This document shows positions 17,105 to 26,741 of a stretch of DNA of 64,000 bases, piece after piece. This DNA is from Streptomyces cacaoi. Its GTDB lineage: Bacteria > Actinomycetota > Actinomycetes > Streptomycetales > Streptomycetaceae. The translations under genes were made by a program, and so were the position numbers. The notes under the pieces were generated by a model. The model was given only the letters and a program-made list of their open reading frames with translations. It did not search any database and was not told where the DNA came from. The stretch spans positions 36,903-100,902 of the forward strand of contig NZ_BJMM01000027.1 of NCBI RefSeq assembly GCF_006539165.1, written 5' to 3'. Position 1 is the stretch's first letter. Every line of letters begins with the position of its first letter.

Positions 17105-17203
17105 ATGTACGTCACGTCTCCCGGGCCATCATTAAAAGTTGAACTAGTGGTCGTTACACTGATAGACGCACATCGACAGTCGCGTCAGCAAAGGCACCGC
17201 TTC
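17105..17203 (+). promoter_or_regulatory. AT-rich promoter region of the nitroreductase gene
   Basis: The stretch 17131-17170 is the most AT-rich DNA nearby. TTGAAC (17139-17144) and GATAGA (17161-17166) are separated by 16 bp, a plausible -35/-10 pair. The ribosome binding site AAAGG is at 17190-17194. The partial dyad around GAACTAGTGG could be an operator. Confidence 0.4.
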
Positions 17204-17797
17204 ATGGCTCTCGTCCTCGACCCCGCAGCGCAGGATCTCCTCTTCCGGGAGGCCCACACCGCCAACACCTTCACCGAGGAGCCGGTGTCCGAGGAGCAGG
17301 TCCAGGCGATCTACGACCTGGTCAAGTACGGCCCCACGGCGTTCAACCAGTCCCCGCTGCGGGTCACCCTGCTGCGCAGCCCCGAGGCCCGGCAGCGGCT
17401 CATCCCGCACATGGCGGAGACGAACCGGCCCAAGACCAGCACCGCCCCGCTGACCGCCGTCCTCTCCTACCACGTCGACTTCCACGAGCGGCTGCCCGAG
17501 CTGGCCCCGCACGCCCCGCACCTCAAGGACGCCTTCTTCTCCGAGGAGCCCGTCCGGGAGGCCGCCGGCAGCTTCAACGCGACGCTCCAGGCCGGGTACT
17601 TCCTCCTCGGCATCCGCGCCGCGGGGCTCGCCGCCGGCCCGATGACCGGCTTCGACCCGGAGGGCGTGAACAAGGAGTTCTTCGGTGACGGCCGGCAGCG
17701 CGTCCTGATGGTCGTCAACATCGGCAAGCCCGGCGCGGACGCCTTCCGGCCGCGTGCGCCGCGCCTCGCCTACAAGGACGTCGTCACGACTCTCTGA
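17204..17797 (+). CDS. Malonic semialdehyde reductase/nitroreductase (RutE/HadB-like)
   Basis: 197-residue flavoprotein of the nitroreductase family, NAD(P)H-dependent. It resembles the RutE branch: SEEQVQAIYDLVKYGPTAFN and SPLRVTLLRSPEAR near the N-terminus, and a C-terminal FFGDGRQRVLMVVNIGKPG. ATG 17204 is chosen because it has AAAGG about 9 nt upstream and matches family length; an upstream in-frame start at 17105 would add the promoter. A strong terminator hairpin follows (17889-17923). It stands alone and not in a rut operon, so a general nitro- or quinone-reducing role is equally likely. Confidence 0.88.
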   Translation: MALVLDPAAQDLLFREAHTANTFTEEPVSEEQVQAIYDLVKYGPTAFNQSPLRVTLLRSPEARQRLIPHMAETNRPKTSTAPLTAVLSYHVDFHERLPELAPHAPHLKDAFFSEEPVREAAGSFNATLQAGYFLLGIRAAGLAAGPMTGFDPEGVNKEFFGDGRQRVLMVVNIGKPGADAFRPRAPRLAYKDVVTTL

Positions 17798-18123
17798 CCT
17801 CCCCTGGACCCGGCAGGCCGCGGTGCGTACCCCCGCGAGCGCCTGCCGCCTCCCGGCCGGCTCTCCCCTCCGCCGGCCGGGACCGGACGGCCCCCGCGCG
17901 TTTCCCCCCGATGCGCGGGGGCCTTCCGACGTCCGGCCACCGGAAGGCGGCGTTCCGGCCGGTACCGGGAACGGGCCCGGGGCCCTCGGATCCCGGAGGG
18001 AACCACCCGGCTCCCGGAGGCAGCCGCTGGGCCCCCGAGAGAACCACTGGACCCCGGAGCGGCCCCGGAGCCGGGAACCGCGGGAGCCGGGAGCCAGGGA
18101 CCAAGAGCTAGGGGAGCTAGGCG
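17798..18123. other. 326-bp intergenic region, convergent
   Basis: Lies between the nitroreductase gene and the DUF4245 gene, which point toward each other. It contains the terminator at 17889-17923. The last 40 bp before the DUF4245 stop consist of degenerate copies of GAGCTAGG(GG). No gene is seen. Confidence 0.6.
17889..17923. terminator. Rho-independent-type hairpin after the nitroreductase gene
   Basis: Arms GGCCCCCGCGC (17889-17899) and GCGCGGGGGCC (17913-17923) pair perfectly across a 13-nt loop, about 90 bp after the stop. It can serve both converging genes. Confidence 0.75.
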
Positions 18124-18792
18124 CTAGGAGCGGCCGGTGTCCGTCTGCACGGTCTCGCGCTTGGCCTCCAGGGACTCGGCGAGGGTGGCCAGCTGATCGA
18201 AGGTGGCCGTCCCGGTGACGACGGTGACCGGGTGCCGCGCCTCCCGGCTGCCCCCGGCCGCGCCCTCGTCGCCGTCCTTGCCGCCCCTGCTGTCGTCGCC
18301 GCCGTCGCCGCCGTCGGCGGACTCAGCACCGGCGGGCCGCACCAGGGCGTCGTACTTGTCGCCCTTCCAGCGCTCCCACTCCTCGTCGCCGACGCGCTGC
18401 GTGGCGGAGGTCTTCCGGGCGCCCTGGGTGACCTCCTCGATGTAGGCCGTACGGCGCGGCCCGTCCCCCTGCTCGACGGCCGCGTACTCGTTGTCCGGCG
18501 TCATGAAGCCGAGGTGCCAGGCGGCGCCCTTGGGCCCGTCGGCGGTGTAGTGGACGGAGGTGGCGCGCCACTCCTTCGGCAGCCCGACCGGTGCCGCGAC
18601 CGGGTACGGGGCCGCCCGCCGCGCGGACTTGAGCTCCACGCCGTAACCGACGGTCTTCACCGCGGGGTTGCTCTTGTCGTCCTCGTCGTGCGGGACGAAC
18701 AGGTAGATCACCCCGGCGGCGAGAATGATCACCACCAGCGAGAGGACCATGTCCCGCACGGCCTGTGCGCCGCGCTTCTTGTCTGCTGCCAC
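18124..18792 (-). CDS. DUF4245 membrane-anchored protein
   Basis: 222-residue protein with one N-terminal transmembrane segment (AVRDMVLSLVVIILAAGVIY) and an extracytoplasmic DUF4245 domain (VELKSARRAAPYPVAAP, later GAAWHLGFMTPDNEYAAVEQ and TAYIEEVTQGA). A Gly/Asp-rich linker (near residues 157-185) precedes the last strand and helix (VTVVTGTATFDQLATLAESL). The family lies next to glpX in streptomycetes; its function is unknown. It is divergent from glpX (178 bp). Confidence 0.85.
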   Translation of the reverse strand: MAADKKRGAQAVRDMVLSLVVIILAAGVIYLFVPHDEDDKSNPAVKTVGYGVELKSARRAAPYPVAAPVGLPKEWRATSVHYTADGPKGAAWHLGFMTPDNEYAAVEQGDGPRRTAYIEEVTQGARKTSATQRVGDEEWERWKGDKYDALVRPAGAESADGGDGGDDSRGGKDGDEGAAGGSREARHPVTVVTGTATFDQLATLAESLEAKRETVQTDTGRS

Positions 18793-18970
18793 GCCCCCAT
18801 CGTCCCTTATGCCGTGCGCCGCCCCGCATGTGGCCCTCCCCCGCGGCTCACCGGTGCGACAAGCCGCTCATACGTGGGCACCCCTGCTCACACTGCCGCC
18901 TGCGGGTAAAGTCATGGGCAACCCTCACCAGCCCAGACGGCCTCCGTGCCGTAGAGAAAGGTGTGTTCCG

Positions 18971-20005
18971 ATGCCTGAACACCACCACCTTCCGTCCCCG
19001 CTCGAAGTCAGTCCGGAGGCGCCGGACCGCAACCTCGCGCTGGAACTCGTCAGGGTCACCGAGGCCGGGGCCATGGCCTCGGGGCGGTGGGTCGGCAGGG
19101 GCGACAAGAACGGCGCGGACGGAGCCGCGGTCCGGGCCATGCGCACGCTCGTCTCGACCGTCTCCATGAACGGCGTCGTGGTGATCGGCGAGGGCGAGAA
19201 GGACGAGGCCCCGATGCTGTTCAACGGCGAACGCGTCGGCGACGGGACGGGCGCCGAGTGCGATGTGGCCGTCGACCCGGTGGACGGCACGACGCTCACC
19301 GCCAAGGGCATGGCCAACGCCGTCTCCGTGCTGGCCGTCGCCGAGCGGGGCACGATGTTCGACCCGAGCGCCGTCTTCTACATGGACAAGCTGGTCACGG
19401 GCCCGGAGGCGGCCGAGTTCGTCGACATCACCGCGCCGCCCGCCGTGAACATCCGGCGCATCGCCAAGGCCAAGGGCTGCGGCGTGGAGGACGTCACCGT
19501 GGTCGTCCTGGACCGGCCCCGGCACGAGGGCCTGGTCAAGGAGATCCGCGAGGCGGGCGCGCGGATCAAGTTCATCTCGGACGGTGACGTCGCCGGCGCG
19601 ATCATGACGGTGCGCGAGGGCACCGGCGTCGATCTGCTGCTGGGCGTCGGCGGCACCCCGGAGGGCATCATCGCCGCCTGCGCCATCAAGTGCCTGGGCG
19701 GCGCCATACAGGGCAAGCTGTGGCCGAAGGACGACGAGGAGCGGCAGCGGGCCGTGGACGCCGGCCACGACCTCGACCGGGTGCTCCAGACCGAGGACCT
19801 GGTCAGCGGCGAGAACGTGTTCTTCGTCGCCACCGGCATCACCGACGGCGATCTGCTGCGCGGCGTCCACTACCGGGGCGAGCGCGCGTACACCCAGTCG
19901 CTGGTGATGCGTTCGAAGTCCGGCACGATCCGCCAGATCGACTCCGTGCACCAGCTGTCGAAGCTCCGCGCCTACAGCGCCGTCGACTTCGACCGCGCAC
20001 GCTGA
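18971..20005 (+). CDS. glpX: Class II fructose-1,6-bisphosphatase
   Basis: 344-residue gluconeogenic phosphatase that hydrolyses fructose-1,6-bisphosphate. Metal and phosphate motifs are present: GEGEKDEAPMLFNGE and DVAVDPVDGTTLTAKG, with KFISDGDVAGAI and GVGGTPEGIIAACAIK further on. The start is ATG 18971 (MPEHHHLPSP), with AGAAAGG about 10 nt upstream. Length is typical for actinobacterial GlpX, the only FBPase in many streptomycetes. Confidence 0.97.
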   Translation: MPEHHHLPSPLEVSPEAPDRNLALELVRVTEAGAMASGRWVGRGDKNGADGAAVRAMRTLVSTVSMNGVVVIGEGEKDEAPMLFNGERVGDGTGAECDVAVDPVDGTTLTAKGMANAVSVLAVAERGTMFDPSAVFYMDKLVTGPEAAEFVDITAPPAVNIRRIAKAKGCGVEDVTVVVLDRPRHEGLVKEIREAGARIKFISDGDVAGAIMTVREGTGVDLLLGVGGTPEGIIAACAIKCLGGAIQGKLWPKDDEERQRAVDAGHDLDRVLQTEDLVSGENVFFVATGITDGDLLRGVHYRGERAYTQSLVMRSKSGTIRQIDSVHQLSKLRAYSAVDFDRAR

Positions 20006-20053
20006 GCCACCCGCACCCCGGGCCGTGCGATCCGGGCCGACCCCGAACCGGCC

Positions 20054-20161
20054 CGGCAGCACGGCCCGTTCGGCAGCACGGCCCGTCAGGCTTCGGCGAC
20101 ACGGGCCGTCAGGCAGAGCGGCCCCTACGGCAGAGCGGCCGGTTCGGCAGGACCGCACGTT
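20054..20161. repeat. Degenerate 17-bp tandem array downstream of glpX
   Basis: Units CGGCAGCACGGCCCGTT (20054), CGGCAGCACGGCCCGTC (20071), then after a 23-bp interruption related units at 20111, 20128 (CGGCAGAGCGGCCGGTT) and 20145. The first two differ by one base. Confidence 0.85.
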
Positions 20162-20314
20162 CGGCGTTCCCCGCGGGCCCGAGGGGACGGCGGGCACGCG
20201 GGCACGCGAAGGAGCGGCCGGAGCGAGGCGGAAGAGGGCGAAAACAGCGAAAGGGCGGGCAGATCGAGCAAGCCCGGGCAAGCCGGGCAGTCCGGGCGGC
20301 CGGGGCAGGCGAAA

Positions 20315-20334
20315 GGGGCGCCGGCCGGCGCCCC
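20315..20334. terminator. Perfect 20-bp palindrome, bidirectional terminator
   Basis: GGGGCGCCGG at 20315-20324 is followed directly by its complement (20325-20334), preceded by GAAA and followed by TCGCTC. It lies 47 bp past the end of the WhiB-like gene, between converging genes. Confidence 0.65.
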
Positions 20335-20381
20335 TCGCTCAGCCGCTCGGGCACGGGCGGAGCCCATACGCCCGGTGTGCA

Positions 20382-20744
20382 TCAGGCGATCCGCGACACC
20401 TCGGAGGCTCCGGCCGCGGCGGCGGCGCGGCGGCGCCGGGAGAGGACGACGCGGCGTTCGGCGGCGGTCAGCCCGCCCCACACCCCGTACGGTTCGGGCA
20501 TCAGCAGCGCGTGTTCGCGGCACTCGGTCAGCACGGGGCAGCGGGCGCACAGCCGCTTGGCGGCCTGTTCCCGGGAGAGCCGGGCGGCGGTGGGTTCCTT
20601 GGAGGGAGCGAAGAAGAGACCCGCCTCGTCGCGGCGGCAGACGGCTTCCGCGTGCCAGGGGCCCGATTGGTCATCGCGTTCGGGCGTTCGCTGAACGGGG
20701 ATGGTGGCGGCTGCCTGCAGGGACTGATGCGGCGTTTGCAGCAC
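20382..20744 (-). CDS. WhiB-like transcription factor
   Basis: 120-residue iron-sulfur regulator. The four cluster cysteines are present (AVCRRDEAGLFF; LCARCPVLTEC), followed by the G(V/I)WGG turn (PYGVWGGLTAAERRVVL) and a basic tail (SRRRRAAAA) for DNA contact. The GTG at 20742-20744 (protein MLQTPHQSLQ) is chosen over the in-frame start 54 bp upstream because AGGAG lies 6 nt before it. WhiB proteins act with the housekeeping sigma factor. Synteny with glpX suggests the WblI group of S. coelicolor, which I recall but cannot check here. Confidence 0.92.
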   Translation of the reverse strand: MLQTPHQSLQAAATIPVQRTPERDDQSGPWHAEAVCRRDEAGLFFAPSKEPTAARLSREQAAKRLCARCPVLTECREHALLMPEPYGVWGGLTAAERRVVLSRRRRAAAAAGASEVSRIA

Positions 20745-20911
20745 GGTCTGCTCCTGACGAGACGACGGAGGTTCCCCTTCACCCGTCTTGCTACGCACGG
20801 CAGTTCAACGAGGCAGCCGTACGAGAGACGATGCCCGAGCCCTACCCGCTGTACGCGGCGGTATGCATTGCGTGGCGCTCACCGGTGCGCCGTCGGCGCC
20901 CCTTTACGCCC

Positions 20912-20931
20912 CCGTGCGACGGGGCGCACGG
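20912..20931 (-). terminator. Hairpin after the DUF1707 gene
   Basis: CCGTGCG (20912-20918) and CGCACGG (20925-20931) form a perfect stem with a 6-nt loop directly after the minus-strand DUF1707 stop. Confidence 0.55.
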
Positions 20932-20935
20932 ACGG

Positions 20936-21691
20936 TCACATCTCCTTGCGGAAGCGCTCCCGCAGATTCTCGATGAACTTGCCGCGCTTGGGCTTCGCCT
21001 CCACACCGCCGAAGATCCCCGCGCCCTGGACCAGCACCGTCGGCGCCTCCGGATCGGGCGACTCGGTGACCTTGACGTCGAAACCGCCGAAGATCCCGGA
21101 GCCCTTCTGTTGCAGCGTGACGTTCTCCGGGACGCGGATCTCGACACCGCCGAAGATCGCCGTCGCGTTGATCACCACGTGCCGGTGCTCGAACAGCGCC
21201 TCGGTCAGATCGATTTCCACACCGCCGAACAGCGCGAAGGCGTTCACCTTGCGCGGGACCCGCCAGCGACCCTTGCGCACGGAGCCGCCGAAGATCGCGA
21301 CCAGGTTCTCGGCGGAGTCGTCCTCCCCGGCGTCCGAAGTCGAGTAGGCCGCCGTGAACTTGGCGGAGGCCGAGGAGTACGGGCGCTCACCGGCCGGCTC
21401 CCGCGACTGCCCGCCGGCGGAGCGGGAACCGTCCTGGCCCGCGGGCAGATCGCGCACCAGCGGCTCCAACTCGCCCATCGTCTTGGCCGCGTAGACGGCG
21501 TCGACCCGCTCGGAGTGCTCCTCCGCGTCCAGCCGCCCCTCGGCGAGGGCCTCACGGAGGATGTCGGCCACCCGGTCGCGGTCGGCGTCCGAGGCCCGCA
21601 CATCCGCCTGCGCCACGGGCGCGGGGGCCGGCACACGCCCGGCGGACGGCTGCTTGTCGAGAGAGGTGCGCGGAGTCTCTTCAGTCACCAC
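20936..21691 (-). CDS. DUF1707 and LiaF-like (FGG-repeat) protein
   Basis: 251 residues. An N-terminal SHOCT-like DUF1707 domain (VRASDADRDRVADILREALA, then DAEEHSERVDAVYAAKTMGE) is followed by a linker and a C-terminal beta-helix like the cell-wall-active-antibiotic response domain of LiaF. The repeated turns AIFGG, ALFGGVEI, AIFGGVEI, GIFGGFDV and GIFGGVEA are visible. No transmembrane helix is present, unlike true LiaF. The start is one of two adjacent GTG codons. A small palindrome (21707-21720) lies 16 bp upstream. Confidence 0.88.
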   Translation of the reverse strand: MVTEETPRTSLDKQPSAGRVPAPAPVAQADVRASDADRDRVADILREALAEGRLDAEEHSERVDAVYAAKTMGELEPLVRDLPAGQDGSRSAGGQSREPAGERPYSSASAKFTAAYSTSDAGEDDSAENLVAIFGGSVRKGRWRVPRKVNAFALFGGVEIDLTEALFEHRHVVINATAIFGGVEIRVPENVTLQQKGSGIFGGFDVKVTESPDPEAPTVLVQGAGIFGGVEAKPKRGKFIENLRERFRKEM

Positions 21692-21706
21692 GCCAGCGTA
21701 CCCAAA

Positions 21707-21720
21707 CGCGATAGATCGCG
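21707..21720. promoter_or_regulatory. Palindrome CGCGAT-AG-ATCGCG upstream of the DUF1707 gene
   Basis: Perfect 6-bp arms around 2 nt lie 16 bp before the GTG start, where a regulator would block transcription. The motif is AT-containing in very GC-rich DNA, so chance is less likely than for a GC-only dyad. The cognate regulator is unknown. Confidence 0.45.
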
Positions 21721-21873
21721 ACTACCCCCGCAGACCGGGATCACGGCGGGGTTCTACCCTGTCCCTGTCCCGGAAGGGCCCACGGGCCCGGGCGGTTCCG
21801 GACGGACCCTCCGCCCCGGGGCGGCCGCGCTCCCACCGCCGAGAGCCGTAAGCGAGAGGAAGAAGCCCCCGTC

Positions 21874-23574
<1,701 letters not shown>

Positions 23575-23583
23575 CCCGGGCAC

Positions 23584-23600
23584 GGGGCCGTTCCGGCCCC
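23584..23600 (+). terminator. Hairpin after the class I fumarase gene
   Basis: GGGGCC (23584-23589) and GGCCCC (23595-23600) around a 5-nt loop, beginning 10 bp after the stop codon. Confidence 0.5.
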
Positions 23601-23748
23601 TCGACGCTGGGCGCGGGGCCCGGCGAGCACACCGCCCGCCCCGCGCCCACCACACCGCCCGCCCCGGCCGCAAGCCGGCCGCGTCCGTACGAGTGAAGGA
23701 CGATCCGACAAGCGGGGAAGCACACCTGGGGCCCGTAGCTTCGCGCCC

Positions 23749-24741
23749 ATGGTCAACTCCCCGCACGAGGCGCACCACCGGGCCTTCCAGGAGCTTCCCG
23801 GACTGTTCGCGAGCGCCTTCCGACTCCTCGGTCTGCCCGCACCGGGCCGGGCCCGCGTGGACGTCCTCAACTGCGACCTCACCGAGATCAGACCCGTCGA
23901 GCGGCGGGTGGACACACTGCTGCGCCTCAGCTGCGCGGACACCACCTATCTGCTGATCGTCGAGGCGCAGACCAGGAAGGACCCCGACAAGGCGCTCAGC
24001 TGGGGCTACTATCTGGGCTTCCTCGCCAACAAGTACCCCCGCGAGCAGCCGGTGCTGCTCGTCGTCTGCCGGGACAGCCGCACCGCGCGATGGGCCGCCG
24101 GCCCCTTCCGCATCGGCCACCCGGACCAGCCGAACATGCACATCACGCCGTTCGTCCTGGGGCCGGACAACGTGCCCGTCATCACCGACATCGAACGCGC
24201 GTCCGCGGATCTGCCGCTCGCGGTCTTCTCCGCTCTGACACACAGTGACGACCCACGCATCGGTGAGATACTGGACGTCCTCGCAACGGCTCTGAAGACG
24301 AGCGACAACCCCGAGCGCGTCACCGTCTGCGCCGACATCACCGCCAGCGGCCTCGCCGACTCCCCGGCGGGCGAACTGTGGAGGGAACTCATGGCAGCAG
24401 GACTCTTCGAACTCCGCGGCTTCGTGGCCGAAGGGTTGCGGGAGGAAGGGCGCGAGAAGGGCCGGGAAGAAGGCCGCGAGGAGGGCCTCGCCGCAGGGCT
24501 GGAGAAGGGCCTGGAGAAGGGGCTCGGCCGGGGCCGCTTCGAGGGACGGCTGATGTGCCTGTTCCAGCTGTGCGAAGCGCGGGGGATCACCCTCAGCGAG
24601 GAACAGCGGGCTCGCATCTCCGCCTGCAAGGACAGCGGCCTCATCACGCGCTGGTTCCACCGGGCCGCCACGGTGGAGACGGCCGAGGAGATGCTCGCCG
24701 GAGAGGGCGTCCCCGCACGCCCGGACGACACCGTCCGCTGA
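23749..24741 (+). CDS. Rpn-like PD-(D/E)xK nuclease family protein
   Basis: 330 residues. The N-terminal 120 residues resemble Rpn/YhgA-type recombination-promoting nucleases, with Asp in RRVDTLLRLS and Glu-Ala-Gln in YLLIVEAQTRKDPDKA followed by a Tyr-rich helix (LSWGYYLGFLANKY). Residues about 222-258 are the charged EGREKGREEGREEG repeat typical of this group. A C-terminal helical segment (RFEGRLMCLFQLCEARGI onward) follows. The start ATG has no clear ribosome binding site. The C-terminal third is duplicated in the next gene. Substrate and role are unknown; RpnA of E. coli cuts DNA. Confidence 0.65.
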   Translation: MVNSPHEAHHRAFQELPGLFASAFRLLGLPAPGRARVDVLNCDLTEIRPVERRVDTLLRLSCADTTYLLIVEAQTRKDPDKALSWGYYLGFLANKYPREQPVLLVVCRDSRTARWAAGPFRIGHPDQPNMHITPFVLGPDNVPVITDIERASADLPLAVFSALTHSDDPRIGEILDVLATALKTSDNPERVTVCADITASGLADSPAGELWRELMAAGLFELRGFVAEGLREEGREKGREEGREEGLAAGLEKGLEKGLGRGRFEGRLMCLFQLCEARGITLSEEQRARISACKDSGLITRWFHRAATVETAEEMLAGEGVPARPDDTVR

Positions 24742-24799
24742 CCGACTCGTACGCCGCGGACCGGCCGGGCACGACAGCGCACCGGTCCGGCCGCTTTCG

Positions 24800-25126
24800 A
24801 TGGTGAGGACCATGGCACCAGGACTCTTCGCATTTCGCGGCTTCGTGGCCGAGGGGCTGCGCGACCAGGGACGCTCCCAGGGGTGGGCCAAGGGCTGGAC
24901 CGAAGGATGGCGCGAGGGGCGCGTGTACGCCCTCACGCACACGCTCCTCCGGCTGCTCGAACTGCGCCGGATCGCCCTCTCCGAGACGGACCGCGAACGC
25001 ATCAGCTCGTGCCGCGACTGCGTGCTTCTCGCCCGCTGGACCGACCGGGCGCTCACGGCCCGGACGGCCGAAGACCTCTTCTCCGGCGACGGGCTGCCCC
25101 GCCCGTCCGGCGCCGCCGCGTCCTGA
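24800..25126 (+). pseudogene. Truncated paralogue of the Rpn-like gene's C-terminal part
   Basis: 108-residue frame matching only the tail of the preceding protein: APGLFAFRGFVAEGLRDQGR corresponds to AAGLFELRGFVAEGLREEGR, then a charged Gly repeat, then an aligned helical end (ALSETDRERISSCRDCVLLA against TLSEEQRARISACKDSGLIT). At DNA level 24812-24864 matches 24391-24443 at 46 of 53 bases. The nuclease domain is absent, so it is either a remnant of a tandem duplication or a small protein made on purpose. GGTGAGG before ATG 24812 could serve as its ribosome binding site. Confidence 0.65.
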
Positions 25127-25200
25127 CGCCCCGCCCCGCGTCGGCGCCGGGAATGCGCGCGGCCTCCACGATGCTGGAAGGCATGGAGGTGCGACACGAG

Positions 25201-26595
25201 ATGAGTGAGAGCGCTGAGTACCGGATCGAGCACGACTCCATGGGGGAGGTGCGGGTTCCGGCGGAGGCGAAGTGGCGGGCGCAGACGCAGCGGGCCGTGG
25301 AGAATTTCCCGGTCAGCGGGCAGCGGCTGGAGCGGGCGCACATCGAGGCGCTGGCCCGGATCAAGGCGGCGGCCGCCGTGGTGAACGGGCGGCTGGGGGT
25401 GCTCGGCGCCGAGCAGGCGGAGGCGGTGCGCGGCGCGGCGGAGGAGGTCGCGACGGGCCGCTGGGACGAGCACTTCCCGGTGGACGTCTTCCAGACGGGT
25501 TCGGGCACCTCGTCGAACATGAACATGAACGAGGTCGTGGCCACGCTGGCGAGCGAGCGTCTGGGCGCCCCGGTCCACCCGAACGACCACGTCAACGCGA
25601 GCCAGTCGTCGAACGACGTGTTCCCCTCCTCGATCCATGTCGCGGCGACGGCCGCGGTGACGGCGGATCTGATCCCGGCGCTGGAGCATCTGGCCGCCGC
25701 GCTGGAGCGGAAGTCCGAGGAGTTCGCCGACGTCGTCAAGTCGGGGCGTACGCATCTGATGGACGCGACCCCGGTGACGCTCGGCCAGGAGTTCGGGGGC
25801 TATGCCGCGCAGATGCGGCGCGGGGTCGAGCGGCTGCGCGCCGCGCTGCCGCGGCTGGCCGAACTCCCGCTGGGCGGCACGGCGGTGGGCACGGGGATCA
25901 ACACCCCGCCCGGCTTCTCGGCCGCGGTCATCGAGGAGTTGGCGCGGGTCACGGGCCTGCCGCTGACGGAGGCGCGCGACCACTTCGAGGCGCAGGGGGC
26001 GCGGGACGGCCTGGTCGAGACGAGCGGGCAGCTGCGGACGATCGCCGTCGGTCTGACGAAGATCGCCAATGATCTGCGCTGGATGTCCTCCGGGCCGCGG
26101 ACGGGGCTGGCCGAGATCGCGCTGCCGGATCTCCAGCCCGGTTCGTCGATCATGCCGGGCAAGGTCAATCCGGTCGTCCCGGAGGCGGTGCTGATGGTCG
26201 CCGCGCAGGTCACGGGGAACGACACGACGGTCGCCACGGCGGGCGCGGCGGGCAACTTCGAGCTGAACGTGATGCTGCCGGTGATCGCCAAGAATCTGCT
26301 GGAGTCGGTCCGGCTGCTGACGAACGCCTCGCGGCTGCTGGCGGACCGCACGGTGGACGGCATCACCGCGAACGCCGAACGGGCCCGTGCGTACGCGGAG
26401 TCGTCGCCGTCCGTGGTCACGCCGCTGAACAAGTACATCGGGTACGAGAACGCCGCCGCGGTCGCCAAGAAGGCGATGGCCGAGCAGTTGACGATCCGCG
26501 AGGCGGTGCTGCGCAGTGGCCATGTCGAGCGGGGCGAGCTGACGGTCGAGCAGTTGGACGAGGCGCTGGACGTGCTGCGTATGACCCGTCCCTGA
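25201..26595 (+). CDS. fumC: Class II fumarate hydratase
   Basis: 464-residue iron-independent fumarase of the aspartase/fumarase superfamily. Signatures: TGSGTSSNMNMNEVVA, HVNASQSSNDVFPSS, SGRTHLMDATPVTLGQEF, and the mobile-loop motif PGSSIMPGKVNPVVPE. ATG 25201 is used; an alternative in-frame ATG lies 18 bp upstream (MEVRHE). GGAGG is present 11 nt before the chosen start. It works as a tetramer in the TCA cycle. Confidence 0.96.
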   Translation: MSESAEYRIEHDSMGEVRVPAEAKWRAQTQRAVENFPVSGQRLERAHIEALARIKAAAAVVNGRLGVLGAEQAEAVRGAAEEVATGRWDEHFPVDVFQTGSGTSSNMNMNEVVATLASERLGAPVHPNDHVNASQSSNDVFPSSIHVAATAAVTADLIPALEHLAAALERKSEEFADVVKSGRTHLMDATPVTLGQEFGGYAAQMRRGVERLRAALPRLAELPLGGTAVGTGINTPPGFSAAVIEELARVTGLPLTEARDHFEAQGARDGLVETSGQLRTIAVGLTKIANDLRWMSSGPRTGLAEIALPDLQPGSSIMPGKVNPVVPEAVLMVAAQVTGNDTTVATAGAAGNFELNVMLPVIAKNLLESVRLLTNASRLLADRTVDGITANAERARAYAESSPSVVTPLNKYIGYENAAAVAKKAMAEQLTIREAVLRSGHVERGELTVEQLDEALDVLRMTRP

Positions 26596-26741
26596 GCCGG
26601 CAGCTCACCTCCGGGCCGCCGCCCGCGCCGGTGCGCCCCCCTGGGCGGGGTGTTGCCGAGGGCGGCCGTGACCTGCGCCTTCGTCCGGTGGGGCCGAGCG
26701 GACGCGGGAGGTGGCCGCCGGAGGAGGACTAGTATCCGGCC

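Larger units (their letters stand above)
20006..20381. other. 376-bp convergent intergenic region with a tandem array
   Basis: Between glpX and the WhiB-like gene. The left part holds the degenerate 17-bp repeat array (20054-20161). The middle is purine-rich with short AAAG/CGGGCA repeats, and the right end has the perfect palindrome 20315-20334. No gene is supported. Confidence 0.7.

Noticed and set aside
17141..17152. LexA-type SOS box in the nitroreductase promoter
   Set aside because: GAAC-N4-GGTC has one mismatch in the second half-site of the GAAC-N4-GTTC type, and the product is not a repair protein.
20054..20161. 17-bp array after glpX as a copy of the 17-bp array at 3341
   Set aside because: Only the period is shared; the unit sequences are unrelated.
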